The notes beneath the pieces were generated by a model. That model did not search any database and was not told where the DNA came from. It saw only the letters and a list, made by a program, of their open reading frames with translations. 64,000 nt of DNA from Elysia chlorotica (taxonomy: Eukaryota > Mollusca > Gastropoda > Plakobranchidae). Shown here piece after piece: positions 25,517 through 46,131 of the stretch. Within the stretch, counting starts at the first letter, position 1. The number at the start of each line of letters is the position of its first letter. Where the stretch lies: contig RQTK01000305.1 in the NCBI GenBank assembly GCA_003991915.1, positions 95,352-159,351 on the forward strand, given 5' to 3'. A program made the position numbers and the translations under genes.

Positions 25517-26463
25517 ATTTTCCAAAATATATTAAAAAAAAACGAATGTATCAAATGTTGTAAAGCGTCTTTATTTACACAGTCTTTTTGAAACGGGGGC
25601 GGGACAATGTGTGTGCCTAATTGATCCCATACCCAGTTCTTGTGGGGAGAGAAAAAGAATGGGAAGAAGACATTACAATGGTGGTGGTAATGGTGGTTAT
25701 GATGGCGGTGATGGTGGGGTGTAAAAAAAAAAAAGATTAACAATAATTCAACAATGAAATAACATAAAACTTGATGTTAATGGTCTCATGAAAGCCTATG
25801 TTGTGCAGCCTATGGTGTCATCGTTGTACTTGGTCATAATAATTTTAGAGTAAAAACAACAGCAGCAGCAACAACAACAATAATAATAATAATAATAATA
25901 ATAAAAGTGGTAAATTTTATTTTTGGTACAAGTCACCTGATGATTATTTTGATTATTTCAGCTTATAACAGTTTATCTAAGCGTCGAACTTTGGCCTATA
26001 ACTTGTACAACACATAGATCTAGTAAATTCTACTTCCTGTTGTTATAGTAGTTATACATTGTACTGTGTGTTGACAAAACATGATTCATCCATTCATTTT
26101 CATTTAGGCCTATCGAAAAAAGTGGCACACTTTGACAGTATTCTTACCGTGTGATGTTGGCTGTGTTTCGTGCCCGTCGGGGTGTCTCATTTGTATTGTA
26201 TCATTCTAGATCAAGATAGATCTATAATATTGTTTCTGTCTTCTAGAGATCCTTGTATAAACTTAAATCTAATCTAGCGGTAGATTAGCTGAATCCAGAT
26301 TCTATGTCTAGAATCTTCCAGGATCCGAGACACTTAGGCATAATTAAAGTTTCATTCAACCAAATTTGGGATTATATTAAGATAAGATTTAGAATCTAGA
26401 CATCAAGATAAGAATCTAGTATTAGGATCCAATCAAGATTTATCTTGATCTTGGTACCTCAGC
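25517..26463. other. Upstream region of the WBP1-like gene
   Basis: It has a short (AAT)n run at 25877-25903 and many AGATCTAG-type motifs between 26200 and 26440. A promoter must lie here or in an unseen 5' exon further up, but no TATA box or clear start element stands out. Confidence 0.4.
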
Positions 26464-29400
26464 ATGGACACAATAGGCCTACTCACTCCTTGTATTATTG
26501 CATCTTTGCTGTTGCCTTTTGTAGTAAGTATCTAGATCTAGTTGTAGTCTAGTTATAAAGGAATTAGTATCGATAATATAGATCTAAAGATTATAGGCCT
26601 AATTAATATTAAAAGTGTAATTATAAATACAAGTCAATTTCATCTACCGGGTATGCCAACAAGTGATTGACCATCTAGACGAGCTATTTGGATCATTTTA
26701 AAACTAGATTTTTCTAGATCTATATCTAGGGCGACTCAATACATCGTGTTAAAATTAACTTTTATCAACATGGCCTGATTTATAATTGTATTTACGGGGC
26801 AACTTTGTGCCTTCATATTTTAAATTGGTAATGTCAATTGACACAGAGACTTAGCTCTGTGTTGATAGAGGAATCATCTAGATTGACACAGACTCAGAGT
26901 CAAAATAGAACTCGTTTACTCTTGTCTTTAAAGCATGTATGTTCTTTGTTTTCTTTCAAATCCTTTTTTTTTCTGTGATCTGATAAATGGGATTTTGTAT
27001 CCATAGGTTTAATTGAAGTAAAAGATTTATATACTCTTCGGTTTTAGGGTTTAAAATTTCACTTTTCCAGCGTTTTCAAAATAACTGCCTTGATATTTTT
27101 AGAACCAGTGATTGATGCTTTCATGGTATACATGTAAACCTTGCCCCTTACAAATCATAAACTGTGAAAGTGCCCTTAGCCTCCTTCCTTTGTTACTGCC
27201 CATATAACCTTTTCACATCTCATCATAAAGGGCCTATTCTCTTTGTGCACTCTATTTTGTTGAAATTCTCAAAATTTATAGAAGGTGAAAGCTTTGATTT
27301 TTATTATAAGTTTTGAAATGGAAGGTTTGCAGATCAATACAAATACTTGAAAAAGGTAAAGCACAAGAGCATGTTAATGTGCACAGTATGTATCCAGTGT
27401 GATGGGAAAAGGCTAAATTCTACAGTCATTTATTTATTAAAAGGCAATCAAATTTTCTTGGCTCCTGACTTGGTGCTCGTATTGCAACATTGCTCAGCCT
27501 TGTACAGTATTTTGAATTCACCAGACCACAAAATATGTTTTTCATAACCATTCATTTCCTTAGAACACTTTCACTATGTAAAGTTTTTATGTCAGCAGTG
27601 TCATTTCGTGTATGGCAATGTTTTTAGTCTTCCATTCTATCCTCCTCCAGAGTGCTGAGACCATATCCTGTGGAGATAAAGAGTGTCGAGGTAAGGAAAT
27701 ATATAAAACTTATTTGATTTTGAATTTTATTATCTTCTTTATGCTAGAGTATGTGCATCTCAGCAGGATCCAAAATGTTGGCACCGGTTGTGACTTACAA
27801 ATAGGTTTAGGTTTTACAAACAGTCACTCACTGTCTTACACAGTTGAGTTTAAAACTGCTTTAGAACTGATTAAAATACTTAAAAATTTAAATTGAACCA
27901 AGGTAAGTTTTCTGCGCATTTGAGTATTTACACTGGCTGGCATCTCTTATACTAACTTATAGTTGTAGGATCAGAATATATACACTATAGTGATGGTAAA
28001 GACAGCATCTTAAATGATAATGGGCAGACAGATTGAAAGTTTTAAAAAAAAATGAATTTTGGTACAGAGTTGTCACAAGAGGGCAGACAGAGTGAAAGTT
28101 TTTTTTTTTAATGAATTTTGGTACAGAGTTGTCACAAGAGGCATTTTTGAAAGAAGATAGAAAAGTGTGTCAGGTCTGTAACCCTCATTAATTAAAAACA
28201 TTTTCCAGGAATTTGCCTATCATGAACATTATTTTGCTTGCAGAAGTGCAATAATTGGTTCAATAAGGGTTCATTAAGATGATAGCAGGTCTGAAGAGGT
28301 ACGGAAACGGAACCTAAGAAAAAAAACCTGCCATGATTTGCAGGCTTTTTCAGAAAAATTACATAGCTTTACTTGTTCTGCAAGCTTTTTAAAAAAAAAT
28401 TTAGCTCCCAACCATGAACATGAAATCAGTCAAATCTCAATGTCTGTTCGTACAATTTGTAGATTTTAGGATTATATAAACCTGGGCACTCTTTCAATTT
28501 GCAGGTACTTAATAACCAATAATTTACTGCTTTTGTTTCCTTTGTTGACTGAGTACTTTTTTTTCTCATCGTGTAGGCGAGGCTCCTTATTGCTGTGAAC
28601 TTGAAGATGGAACAACTGGATGTTGCTGGCACCCATTTGTGTACCAGATGTGGTGTAAGGATTTTTTCTATTCCTTTTATTATTATTTTTTAGCACCATA
28701 GCTCCTCTTCTTATTTTGTGCACATCTTGTCCTAATACTAGGACAGCTCTCTCTTCTTAGTAATACATATTAAAACATGTTTTTAAATTTTATACTGTTT
28801 GGTCAAGTTTTGAAATATTGCTAAATGTTGTGTTGATATTAAATATGTCAAGTTTGTTTTGTTTTTGTTTGTTTTTTCAAAGAAGCATTAAGGAACAAAT
28901 TATCAGCCTTTCATTCATGAATACATTTTTGTACAATATAAATTTTGTGTAGACTTGTGTTTGAATATTATTATGTTGCCGCATAACTACATGATCCCCC
29001 TGGTAAAACGAGGTGTGATCATGTTTCCTTTCTACATTAAAATGATTATTTATAATATTAGCTGGGATAAAGCTTAATGTTATTATTTAATAATGGAGAC
29101 CCAGATTTGTAGTGAATTAGCATTTATAAAACAGTACAAGGGTGGGGTTGGCTGTTTCACTATCTAGCGTTACAGTATGCATCTTTGTTTACTTTGATAA
29201 TAAAACAAGAGTTAGGTACCTGTAGGGATGTCACAGGGAAGATGTGGGAGAGTGACTGGACTGGGACGTGTGTACACGTTTTAGGTGCCAGAATGAGATT
29301 TTACTATTTGGCACCTTCCGGAATATTTTTCTTTCATTCTGTGTTGGAATTTGGGTTTAGAGCAGATTTGTTCTCAAACTTCTCGTTATTAGCAGGGTTA

Positions 29401-32280
29401 TATGATTAAGGCTCTAGTTATTTTCAAAATAAATTATAGGGTGCAGTTAGCTAGAACAATGAGGGTTTTTAAACCTCTTGTTGTTCAAGAAGTCGTTAAA
29501 AGTGGACACTGCTATAAACTTTTTCCGAAGCTTGAATCCCCCCACCTCCTTTTTTTTTACCTTTAGAGTCACTATTATTAATAAAAACTTTTAGGCTGTC
29601 CCAAAAAGGTTTACTCTATAAGACCTAATTTTTATAACAGCAATCAATATGAAAATTGTCATCAAGGGACGATGGAAAATACATTGTAGTTTCTAGTTTC
29701 TACACTCATGAAATGTCTGTATGCTTGCTGAAAAAACAAAATTCGCGGTACTAATCATGCCTCTAGTCTCACTGGAAATCCCCAAATATGTTTGCAGGAA
29801 GTAAGCGCTGGTCTCTAATTTTTTTTTTTTTTTAATTTATAAAAAACCCAACTAAGTATTTAGCAACAAAGTGCATCAAAATTAGGCTAAGAATCAAAAA
29901 AAATTTTTAAGAATTGCACTGTGTCGATCAAAATATGTTGGGAAAAATAAGGGCTGGCTGCTTTCACAAGGCAATTTCAGACAAAATGTTTTACTTGCAA
30001 AGCAGACAAAAGAACGTCTAGAACTTTCTGTAGCAGTGATGACTCTAGAAATTGTTCTAATGGAGAAGCTGAAGAATTCTATTTGATGCTTAAAACTATG
30101 TAATTGTAAGTATATCATGTATGGGGTTTTGCATGCCTTTGTGGAATTCCAATTGTGAACTGGATTGGGTTTATCTTAAGCAGATTGAACTGTAACAAGC
30201 ATGTTTAATCTTTTTCTTTCTTTAACTTGTTCCCCTCCCCCCACGTTACAGGGTTCTGGATGATCTGGATAGTCGCGTTCCTCCTGATCCTGGGATGCTC
30301 CCTGCGGTTTATCTTAAGCAGATTGAACTGTACCAAGCCTGTTAATATTTTTCCTTCTTTAATTTGTTCCCCTCCCCCCACATTGCAGGGTTCTGGATGA
30401 TCTGGATAGTCGCGTTCCTCCTGATCCTGGGATGCTCCCTGCGGTTTATCTTAAGCAGATTGAACTGTACCAAGCCTGTTAATTTTTTTCTTTCTTTAAT
30501 TTGTTCCCCTCCCCCCACATTGCAGGGTTCTGGATGATCTGGATAGTCGCGTTCCTCCTGATCCTGGGATGCTCCCTGCGGTTTATCTTAAGCAGATTGA
30601 ACTGTACCAAGCCTGTTAATTTTTTTCTTTCTTTCTTTAATTTGTTCCCCTCCCCCCACACTGCAGGGTTCTGGATGATCTGGATAGTCGCGTTCCTCCT
30701 GATCCTGGGATGCTCCCTGCGGTTTATCTTAAGCAGATTGAACTGTACCAAGCCTGTTAATTTTTTTCTTTCTTTAATTTGTTCCCCTCCCCCCACATTG
30801 CAGGGTTCTGGATGATCTGGATAGTCGCGTTCCTCCTGATCCTGGGATGCTCCCTGCGTTGCTGGAGCAGGCACCACACCCGCGTCCGCTACATGGTGAT
30901 GAACAACTCGACGTACCCGACCTATGGGACGGTTGTCCATCCGCCCAGAGTGGTCAACGGAGCCCCTCCGAGATACCAGGACCCGTCGCTGGTGTGCCCC
31001 CCAACAGCCCCAGTGGCCCCGCCGAGCTACGCTGCTGCACAGGCGGTGAGTTGTTTACCTGTGATTGTTTAAAGCATTAGGGAATAGCTATCATGATTGT
31101 TATAGTGTTAGGGAATAGCTATCATGATTATTATAGTGTTACGGATATTTCAGCATTAGGGAATAGCTATCATGATTATTGTAGTGTTTGGGAATAGCTT
31201 TCATGATTATTGTAGTGTTAAGGAATATTTCAGCACTAGGGAATAGTAATCATGATTATTTTAGTGTTAGGGAATAGCTATCATGATTATTTTAGCATTA
31301 GGGAATAGCTATCATGATTATTATAGTGTTAGGGAATAGCTATCATGATTATTATAGTGTTAGGGAATATTAATCATGATTATTTTAGCATTAGGGAATA
31401 GCTATCATGATTATTATAGTGTTAGGGAATAGCTATCATGATTATTATAGTGTTAGGGAATAGCTATCATGATTATTATAGTGTTAGGGAATAGCTATCA
31501 TGATTATTTCAGCACTAGGGAATAGCTTTCATGATTATTTTAGCATTGGGGATACTATAGCTATAGTATTATGATTTTTTCAGCATTAGGGATACTATAG
31601 CTATTATGGTTATTTTAGCATAGGGGAATAGAAATCATGATTATTTTAGCATGTTTTTTTCTTTGTCTAAAGATCTACACAGTCATGATCACAGATCTTA
31701 AAATTTAGGAGCAGTTGGAAAAACATTAAATTACCATACTTAAGTTTCTAGAAACTCGCCACCATATCAAACTAAACAAGCAAATTTTTTCGGAATGCAA
31801 ATGGGTATTCTTTGTACGCATCCGAAGGGCTGTTTGTGCTTCTGCGAACTCCGTATCCTGTGTTCATGATAGTGTACGTTTTAGTTTTAAAAATAGTGCT
31901 GGTTAAGCCAAGTCATTGATTTTGAAAAGCCTAGTACACATTGGAATTCTTACATTTATCTTTGAACTTGTGATGTATTCAAGTTTATAATATAACACAA
32001 TGATATATTAATATTATAAAATTGTAACCATTTTTATTTTTTGCAAATTATTACTGTATCCTCTGAAATACAATGTGTTCCATTCTTCTACCTTACTTCT
32101 CTCAGGAATATATAATGTATAAAATAAAAACATATTTTGTCTAAAAATTGATCCGTGTTTTGTTTTTTACATGTACTAGAAAAGTTTAATATTTTCCAAT
32201 ACTTGTGAATGCGTTGTCAAAATAATTTCCTTCTTTTTTTTTTCCTCTATACACAGAAACCACCACCTTACATACCTTGA
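26464..32280 (+). CDS. WBP1/VOPP1-like single-pass membrane protein with three PPxY motifs (5 coding exons)
   Basis: Coding exons: 26464-26523, 27651-27690, 28577-28654, 30804-31045, 32257-32280 (444 nt, 147 aa). All introns are GT-AG and phases agree. Exon 1 is a signal peptide (hydrophobic core CIIASLLLPFV) ending at a strong GTAAGT donor. Exons 2-3 give a short Cys-rich ectodomain with CGDKEC, APYCC and GCCW. The exon 3/4 join rebuilds QMWWFWMIW, followed by a transmembrane segment and RCWSRHH. This Cys-pair plus WWFW arrangement is typical of the WBP1/WBP1L family. The cytoplasmic tail holds PPRY, PPSY and a C-terminal PPPY, the class of motif bound by WW domains of Nedd4-type ligases and YAP; that role is inferred from family knowledge. 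An in-frame ATG at 27612 could start a shorter form, but exon 1 gives a better signal peptide and fits the acceptor at 27649-27650. Orthology to WBP1, WBP1L or VOPP1 is not resolved. Confidence 0.86.
28023..28141. repeat. Two-copy 59-bp tandem duplication in intron 2 of the WBP1-like gene
   Basis: Two neighbouring copies both start GGCAGACAGA and end GTTGTCACAAGAGG. They differ mainly in the central homopolymer, which is A-rich in the first copy and T-rich in the second. Confidence 0.85.
30169..30858 (+). repeat. Five-copy tandem array of the transmembrane-exon start and its splice acceptor
   Basis: Units are 30169-30306, 30307-30443, 30444-30580, 30581-30721 and 30722-30858 (138, 137, 137, 141, 137 bp). 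Each has about 82 bp of intron end, beginning GTTTATCTTAAG and running through a C-rich pyrimidine tract to CAG, then the first 55 nt of exon 4 of the WBP1-like gene. The 55 exonic bases look identical in all five units by eye. The intron parts differ: unit 1 has several changes, including TTACAG in place of TTGCAG, and unit 4 has an extra TTTC. Only the last unit continues into the rest of the exon. There is no convincing donor at the unit junctions (CTGCG/GTTTATC), so the first four units look like extra acceptors rather than complete cassette exons. Confidence 0.95.
31072..31660. repeat. 31-bp minisatellite in intron 4 of the WBP1-like gene
   Basis: The unit is about 31 bp and contains AGGGAATAGCTATCATGATT followed by ATTATAGTGTT. 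It is repeated roughly eighteen times with substitutions and small gaps. It begins about 27 bp after the exon 4 donor. Some units have TTTTAGCAT in place of TATAGTGTT, giving two interleaved unit types. Confidence 0.9.
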
Positions 32281-35200
32281 AACTGGAAGATATTTACAAG
32301 GCAACATATCAGGGTGCATCAATGATGGCTGGATTAAAAACATGTTGTTGTTTTTTGGTATAATTTAGTGTTCCCCTGTTGTTGGTGGGTTGTTTTTTTT
32401 GTTGCGGAATATAGTTTATGGAGAAATAATAATAATATTTACTCTTATTGATCGCAAAAGAGTAATATTTAATTTTCCTTTTTTTTTTTTTTAATTGCTT
32501 GTAGGTACAATCTGCTTCTTTAGGAGCAACAGTATTATATACAATCAATAAAAATGGTGATGAGTGGTTTAAAATGGCATAGGCCACAATACAAAGCTTC
32601 CTCAAATCAATCTTCTCATTTATTTCATATTGAAATATTGGAATCACTGAAGTTCAAAAACTGTAGCAGTCGAAATCTATCTTTTCATATCGCCAAATTT
32701 AATAATCAAAATGGACTTAATTGCTCTAGCACAAGTGGGTGGTAGAGTTTTTAAAAGCTCACTGTTTTACACAATTATACATATTTTTACAGAATGAGTT
32801 GAAAACTCCTTAGATCAAGGGCAAGAAATTATGACTCCTATTTAGTAGAGACAGACTCCTTTTACACCTAAATGTGTTTTACTATTATGTCAATATTTTT
32901 ATACTGTATTTATATATACTTGTCCAGTCTTTAAAAAATAACTTCAACTCTGCATTTATTGAGAAAAGTCAAAACAATTTTTCTTGTCAAAGTTCAGACA
33001 AAGTCCCAAAAGGGTAACCTGGTTTTATTTCCTTTTGCATTTATTGATCTGATTTACTTTTTTTTTTTTTAAAGGGACATATTTTTAAACAAAAAAATGA
33101 GGTTTCAACATACAGTGGAAACCTCATATTTTGAATTACAGAAGGGGATACACCTCAACCACAAAAGTGTTAAAATTAGTAGGCAGAACTTTACCTTTTT
33201 TTAGAAACTGTATTTATGATACATTGATAGTTTCCAGTTGTTTTCTTTCTATAGCATTAGCAACCTCCTTCCAACCCCATTTCTTTAAAAGGCATGCCTT
33301 GAGTAGCAATCAGCATTGAATTCTGCTTGAGAGGTACATATATTACTTTTGTAATGCTTCTGAGTGGTGTGAACTTTGAATTAAGACAATCCCACCAGAA
33401 ATTTTTTGAATGATGAGTCTGATTTTTATAGAGCCAAAGAGGGGACAATAACCTATTCTCTCTCTCTACAATTCGAATTATCCCATTGTGAAGCTTCCAC
33501 AGTATTCCATATTAATTGTCAATTATAAAAAGTTCTGTCTAGATCAACAATAACAAGATTGTCAAAGCTTGCTTCCTAAATTTTAGCTAAGCAATCCTTA
33601 TGTCACATTTGATGTGTACTTTTGTTTCCAACATTTGGTAACTCTGCAATGATACAAATTTTGTATAAATATAGATTTTGCAGAAAGAAAAAATGATCGC
33701 ATAAGCAGTAAAGGTACAAACTACGAAGTATTTATGTAGTCAGAAAGTGCAATGGCAATTGAAATTTTTATCTTGTCCCCCTGAGTCCAAAATTCTTTAC
33801 ATGTAGAAGGTTGAGTATGGTGAATGTGTATGTAAGATGGACCTCACAGTAAGACTAAGTCTTCAATGCATATAAACCACTTAGCATTAACAGGGTCAAT
33901 CAATCTTAGCTTTATGTATAAAAAATAATTGAGGTTCAAGCCTAATTTTATTACATGTACAAAGATAAAATATATTTTACCTGGCTCCTTATACTGTCAG
34001 GAGTATGTAAATCAAGTTAGTCTTTTTCGAGATGATTATACCTTTGAACTACTTTATTGCATTTTCATATACATGCATAATTATGTTTTTATCATGTTTA
34101 GAATCTTATTTCAATATACATACATGTATTGTCTTTTCAAGTCATTATCCATGATAATATTTTAGTACATATATATGAATAAGTTTTCCTGCCAATTTAG
34201 GTGAGCATAAAGTACTGTTTGCATATTATGATTTTGTGATGCTGTGGGAGCCTCAGTTTGGGGAACAAAAACTTTTAGCGGGTGTTTTTTTTTTTTTTTT
34301 CAATATACACATGTAGGCCTATTGTATATTCTGAGTATATGATTATGAAGCTGTTGGTGATATCAAAGTGGATACATTTTTTTACCCAATTTTGAATATG
34401 TATTTTTTTTTTTTTGGTTTGGTAAGTTCTAAAACCTATCCGGTTTATTTGAGATCATTTTTGTTTCTGAAAAGCACCATTCAGGCAACTGTCAGCTTAC
34501 TATCTTTTATAGGATAGCTTTTTGGAATCTAGGAGAAAAGACTACATGTAATTCACTGTCCTGAAATGTCAATCCAGTGGTTTATTGTAATTTATACACC
34601 ACAGCTTTTTGCACTTGTAGACAATAGAGCTAGGGAAGTCGAGATGGTGGTACAGTATATATGTAAGTACCACCAATCTATACCAGCTTATCCCATCATC
34701 CACATATTGTAAAATGTTTTTTCACTCGCATAATTTAAAATCTACATAATATGCACTGCTTTTTACACTTGATACTATGTGAAAGCTTTTTGAAGTAACT
34801 AATTTTTTTTTTGTCATTTTGTGTTTTTTTCCATCAATCACTTTCCAAATTTCCATGATGTAGTTTATTTTTTAATGATTATTTGAAGAAATAAAATCAT
34901 ATACTTTAATGTATGAACGACTTTTCTGTGCTTTTGAAATGGCTTTTTTTAATAGACAAAAATTATATATTATTTATGAAATGGCTTTTTTTAAATAGAC
35001 AAAAATTATATATACTTGTAGGTTTTAAACCTGTGCTACATCAAAACTTAAGACGGGTAAATCGAACTGTACGCATTGTGGGTTATGTATGTGGATTTCA
35101 TAACACAGTAGTGCATACCTACAACAGCAGGACCATTGTACAGATAGATACTTTAAGAATCCCCAAATTTTTTACTATGTAAAGCCTATTACTTCTGCTT

Positions 35201-37239
35201 GGGTTTAACGGGGCATGGAAATGGGTGGACTTGGATACAGCAGGAGAGGGGTTAGTTTTGCTTCCCAAAAAAAGGTCATTCAACCTGTATGGCATTGGGC
35301 TACACCAGTCAGAAACTTCGACACAGCAGTATAGGTCTAGATAATATATGTAATTTACAATGGGAAAGGGGTGTTCAACACATGGGGGGGGGGGGGATTA
35401 CAGGGGGTACCTGTGGGGTTACTGTTGGGACTAGATCGTCTCTAGACTCAGAGACACAGAGAGAAGACTGAGACAGTGAGACTGAGAGCAAGACAGCCTA
35501 TTTGAATAGTCATAGGCCGTTATTTTTATATTTTTAGGAGCGTGTACTGTAATAAGACTTAGTGTTAAAAGTTCCATTTTTTAGAAGTTTCCTTGGCATG
35601 ACTATAGCAGGACCCTGCTTACAAGACTTTTCTTCTGGAAAAAAAAAAACACTTTTGTCATGTAACGGCGACCATAGGGTAAAAGCTGATGAGCACCGAT
35701 CGGTATAACTATAAGAATTCCCCTATAAAAAACAACTAGCCCCACAGTCACAGCTCCTTGTGAGCGCTGATATTATTAGAGATAAGTTGGCTTCTGCAGC
35801 CTCGACTTTATCAGAATGGAAAAACAATTCTTTTTGATGCTGAAAATATGAGAAGGGCTCACTGTCGACGGATGTGTGACGTCAGGATTAGGGTGATTTT
35901 TAAAATGGACATAGCGGCGCGTGGGTTTCCTGTAGAACAAAACTGATTATATTTTTGTAATCAGCGTCATCAAATTAGGGTGGCAGATGATTTTAAACTA
36001 CGTAACAATTGAAAAAACAATGTCTTGTGGGCATTTAATTTTCAACTATCTCTAGAATACTTCTTTACTGCATGTATTTGTATTTAAGTATATAAACTTT
36101 CGCATGTTTACACAATCATGTTCATTAGAATTTTGTCTCAATGTATCAAAAATCCCCTATATGGTATAAAAAAAAAACCACAAGTTACATTGTAACAGAA
36201 ATTTTATAGACTAACTGCGGTAGGAAAGCTCAACAGATTCAGTAGTCTAATTTTGCCTATCCGGCACACACATGATCAGGGTACTTTAAAGTATCGACAA
36301 GTTCAAGCTTCACCCTGTGGGCGGCCTATTACTATTAGAATTAGTATTACTGTACAGATATTGAGTTCAACGTTAATCTCTCTATATTTTACTTTTTTAG
36401 CTACATACAATTATGATACACTGTAGTATTTTCAAAATCCTGATAATTTGAACTTTTGTAACTCTTCCATAACCAGAATTGATTTTAATCATTGAATTTA
36501 ACTTGAAATCAATTTTTAGATGTGTTTGACTTTGAGAAGATTCCAAAACAAGTTTTGCAGAATAATGGGCAAAGAACTTACATGATGGTATTATATAAAT
36601 TGAAATAAAAACTTGTGTCCCTTGTCAAATTTTAATTAGCAAAATGTAAGACATTGCAATAGCTGTAAACAAATGTGAGGACTTAAATGGTTTTACCGAT
36701 GCTATCTTCTTATGCTGATTAGGAATCTTTAGTTTCCCACTAGGGTTGCTCCCACAGCATTATATGTATTGAGAGTGATATATATCTGTACAGTATTATA
36801 ATACAAGGAAATCAAACAAATTAATTTAAGTGTTTTCAAGTCTACCTATTCATTTTGTATTAATTTTGTGAAAAGCAAAAAAAGAGCCAATTTAAGAATC
36901 AATAATAATAAAAATACAGATTTGTCGTGGGCTATGTTAAAAAAAAAAAAAGTTATTTTGATTGTAAACCTTTCAAAACAGAATAAAAGAAACAAAACCA
37001 TATTTTTGCATACATATACGTATGTATACATATATAATTTGGCTGGGTCATCTTTTAACAACTACAAGTCGCTTTACGTCTAGTAATTGTTCGAACGGGA
37101 GGGTTTTCCATATTTTCAGCACAGCAGAACTAAAAATGTTCAAGTCCATCCTTGAGACTAGTTATCCAAGTTAAAACATTTGATTTTATAGCCTAATTGT
37201 AGTAATTTGTAATTTATACATTATATTTATAAATAAGTA
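32281..37239 (+). other. 3' UTR and intergenic AT-rich DNA after the WBP1-like gene
   Basis: There is no coding exon I can support. A canonical AATAAA lies at 32547-32552, 267 bp after the stop, and is the nearest credible poly(A) signal. Others further down (for example near 34891) could serve a longer 3' UTR. A 46-bp direct duplication containing GAAATGGCTTTTTTT lies at about 34936-35012. The convergent RACK1 gene ends on the far side. Confidence 0.5.
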
Positions 37240-37752
37240 AGCTACTTTCCCATGGAGTATCCTACTCCTAGTATAATGTAGTGACTTAACTCCAGTACCA
37301 AGGAAATGGCAATAATAATTTGTGTATTTATGTCAGTAGTATCATAGCATTCAAAACTCATCCAGTCGGAGACAAGAGGGGACTGATCGAGGAATCAAAC
37401 CACAGACATCATATTAGCTGCTTCACAGATCCAACTGAGCTGCCTAAGTGGTTAACTTAAAAATGTGTCTCGTGTCAGAGAAGTGATCCTTGCTCCCCCA
37501 AGAAGGGTCCTACATTTTCAAGATATGTCTTACAATTATTTTTTGGTGGTGTTTTCTCACCAGCCAAATTTTATTAGACACTGACATGACGCAAGCAGGA
37601 AAAAAGTTACTTTTCAGTCAACAGGACATGTACACAGACATGAAAATAGAAAAGAATGAGCACAAAAAAAAATTTTTTTTTAAATATTTAATCGGTTTCT
37701 CTTGCAATAGCCAACAGATGACACCCGCAGTAAAATTGATTAGGTCTTTTGT

Positions 37753-37926
37753 TTATCTGGCCATTGAAACCTGCCAGACGCGAATGTTTTTGTCATCGTA
37801 TCCTGCAAACAAAGTTTGACCATCAGAAGACCATGCGAGGGAGAGGCATGAAGGGGGATCGCCACCAGCGCCGGCAGTTATCACATCAGGCTTCAGCTCA
37901 TCAACAATCACCTTGCCCTCAAGATC
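37753..37926 (-). CDS. Second, identical copy of the RACK1 terminal coding exon
   Basis: This 174-nt block has the same sequence as RACK1 exon 7 (38592-38765) by eye. It encodes the same 57 residues from DLEGK to VSMAR and the same stop. It has its own AG acceptor (ATATTAG), with a poorer pyrimidine tract than the true exon (TTACCTTAG). It sits 839 bp downstream in the same orientation, so it could act as an alternative last exon giving the same protein with a different 3' UTR. It could also be an unused duplicate, or two haplotypes assembled in tandem. It is not a separate gene, since no other RACK1 exon is repeated. Confidence 0.9.
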   Translation of the reverse strand, partial: DLEGKVIVDELKPDVITAGAGGDPPSCLSLAWSSDGQTLFAGYDDKNIRVWQVSMAR

Positions 37927-38591
37927 CTAATATTGTCGGCAAAAATGCAGGTCTGATTCTTTTCAGTTAACATAAATAAGTAAACGTTAGATTAAAGTAA
38001 AAAGTAAGCTGTGGTTGATTAATAGTTAAACTTGTTTAAGCGAATCTCTGTTATACATGGACGTACGTAATTGTAGTTGGATGCTAATTTCCCATGGAGT
38101 ATCTTAGTATAATGCAGTGACACAACTCCATATCAAAGTACCAAGGAAATGGCAATTACGTTTATCTATGTCAGTAGTATCATACCATTAAAAACTCATT
38201 TAGTCGGAGATAAGAGGGGACTGATCGAGGAATCAAATTGCAGACCACATATTAGCTGCCTCACAGATCCAACTGAGCTGCATAAGGGGATAACTTAAAA
38301 ACATATCTTTCGTTATAGAAATGATCCTTGCTCCCCCAAAAAGGATCCTACATAAGTTTCAAGATATGTGTCTTACAATTATTTTTTGGTGGTGTTTTCT
38401 CACCAACCACATTTTATTAGACACCAACATGACACAAACAGAAAAGAGTTACTTTTGAGTCAACTGGACATACACACAGACATGAAAATAGAAAAGAATG
38501 AGCACAAAAATTTTTTTTTTAAATATTTAATCGGTTTCTCTTGCAATAGCCAACAGATGACACCCGCAGTAAAATTGATTAGGCCTTTTGT

Positions 38592-46131
<7,540 letters not shown>

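Noticed and set aside
27612-27650. Upstream ATG as the start of the WBP1-like gene
   Set aside because: This stretch has a pyrimidine-rich run ending CTCCTCCAG, a strong acceptor. Splicing from 26523 gives a better signal peptide in the right phase.
30479-30940. 153-codon minus-strand open frame with repeated REHPRIRRNATIQIIQN
   Set aside because: It is antisense to the tandem transmembrane-exon array, and its repeats are those of the array. The plus strand has the spliced gene.
37753-37926. A separate RACK1 pseudogene
   Set aside because: Only the last exon and its flanks are repeated, introns are retained, and the reading frame is intact, so a local tandem duplication explains it better than a processed copy.
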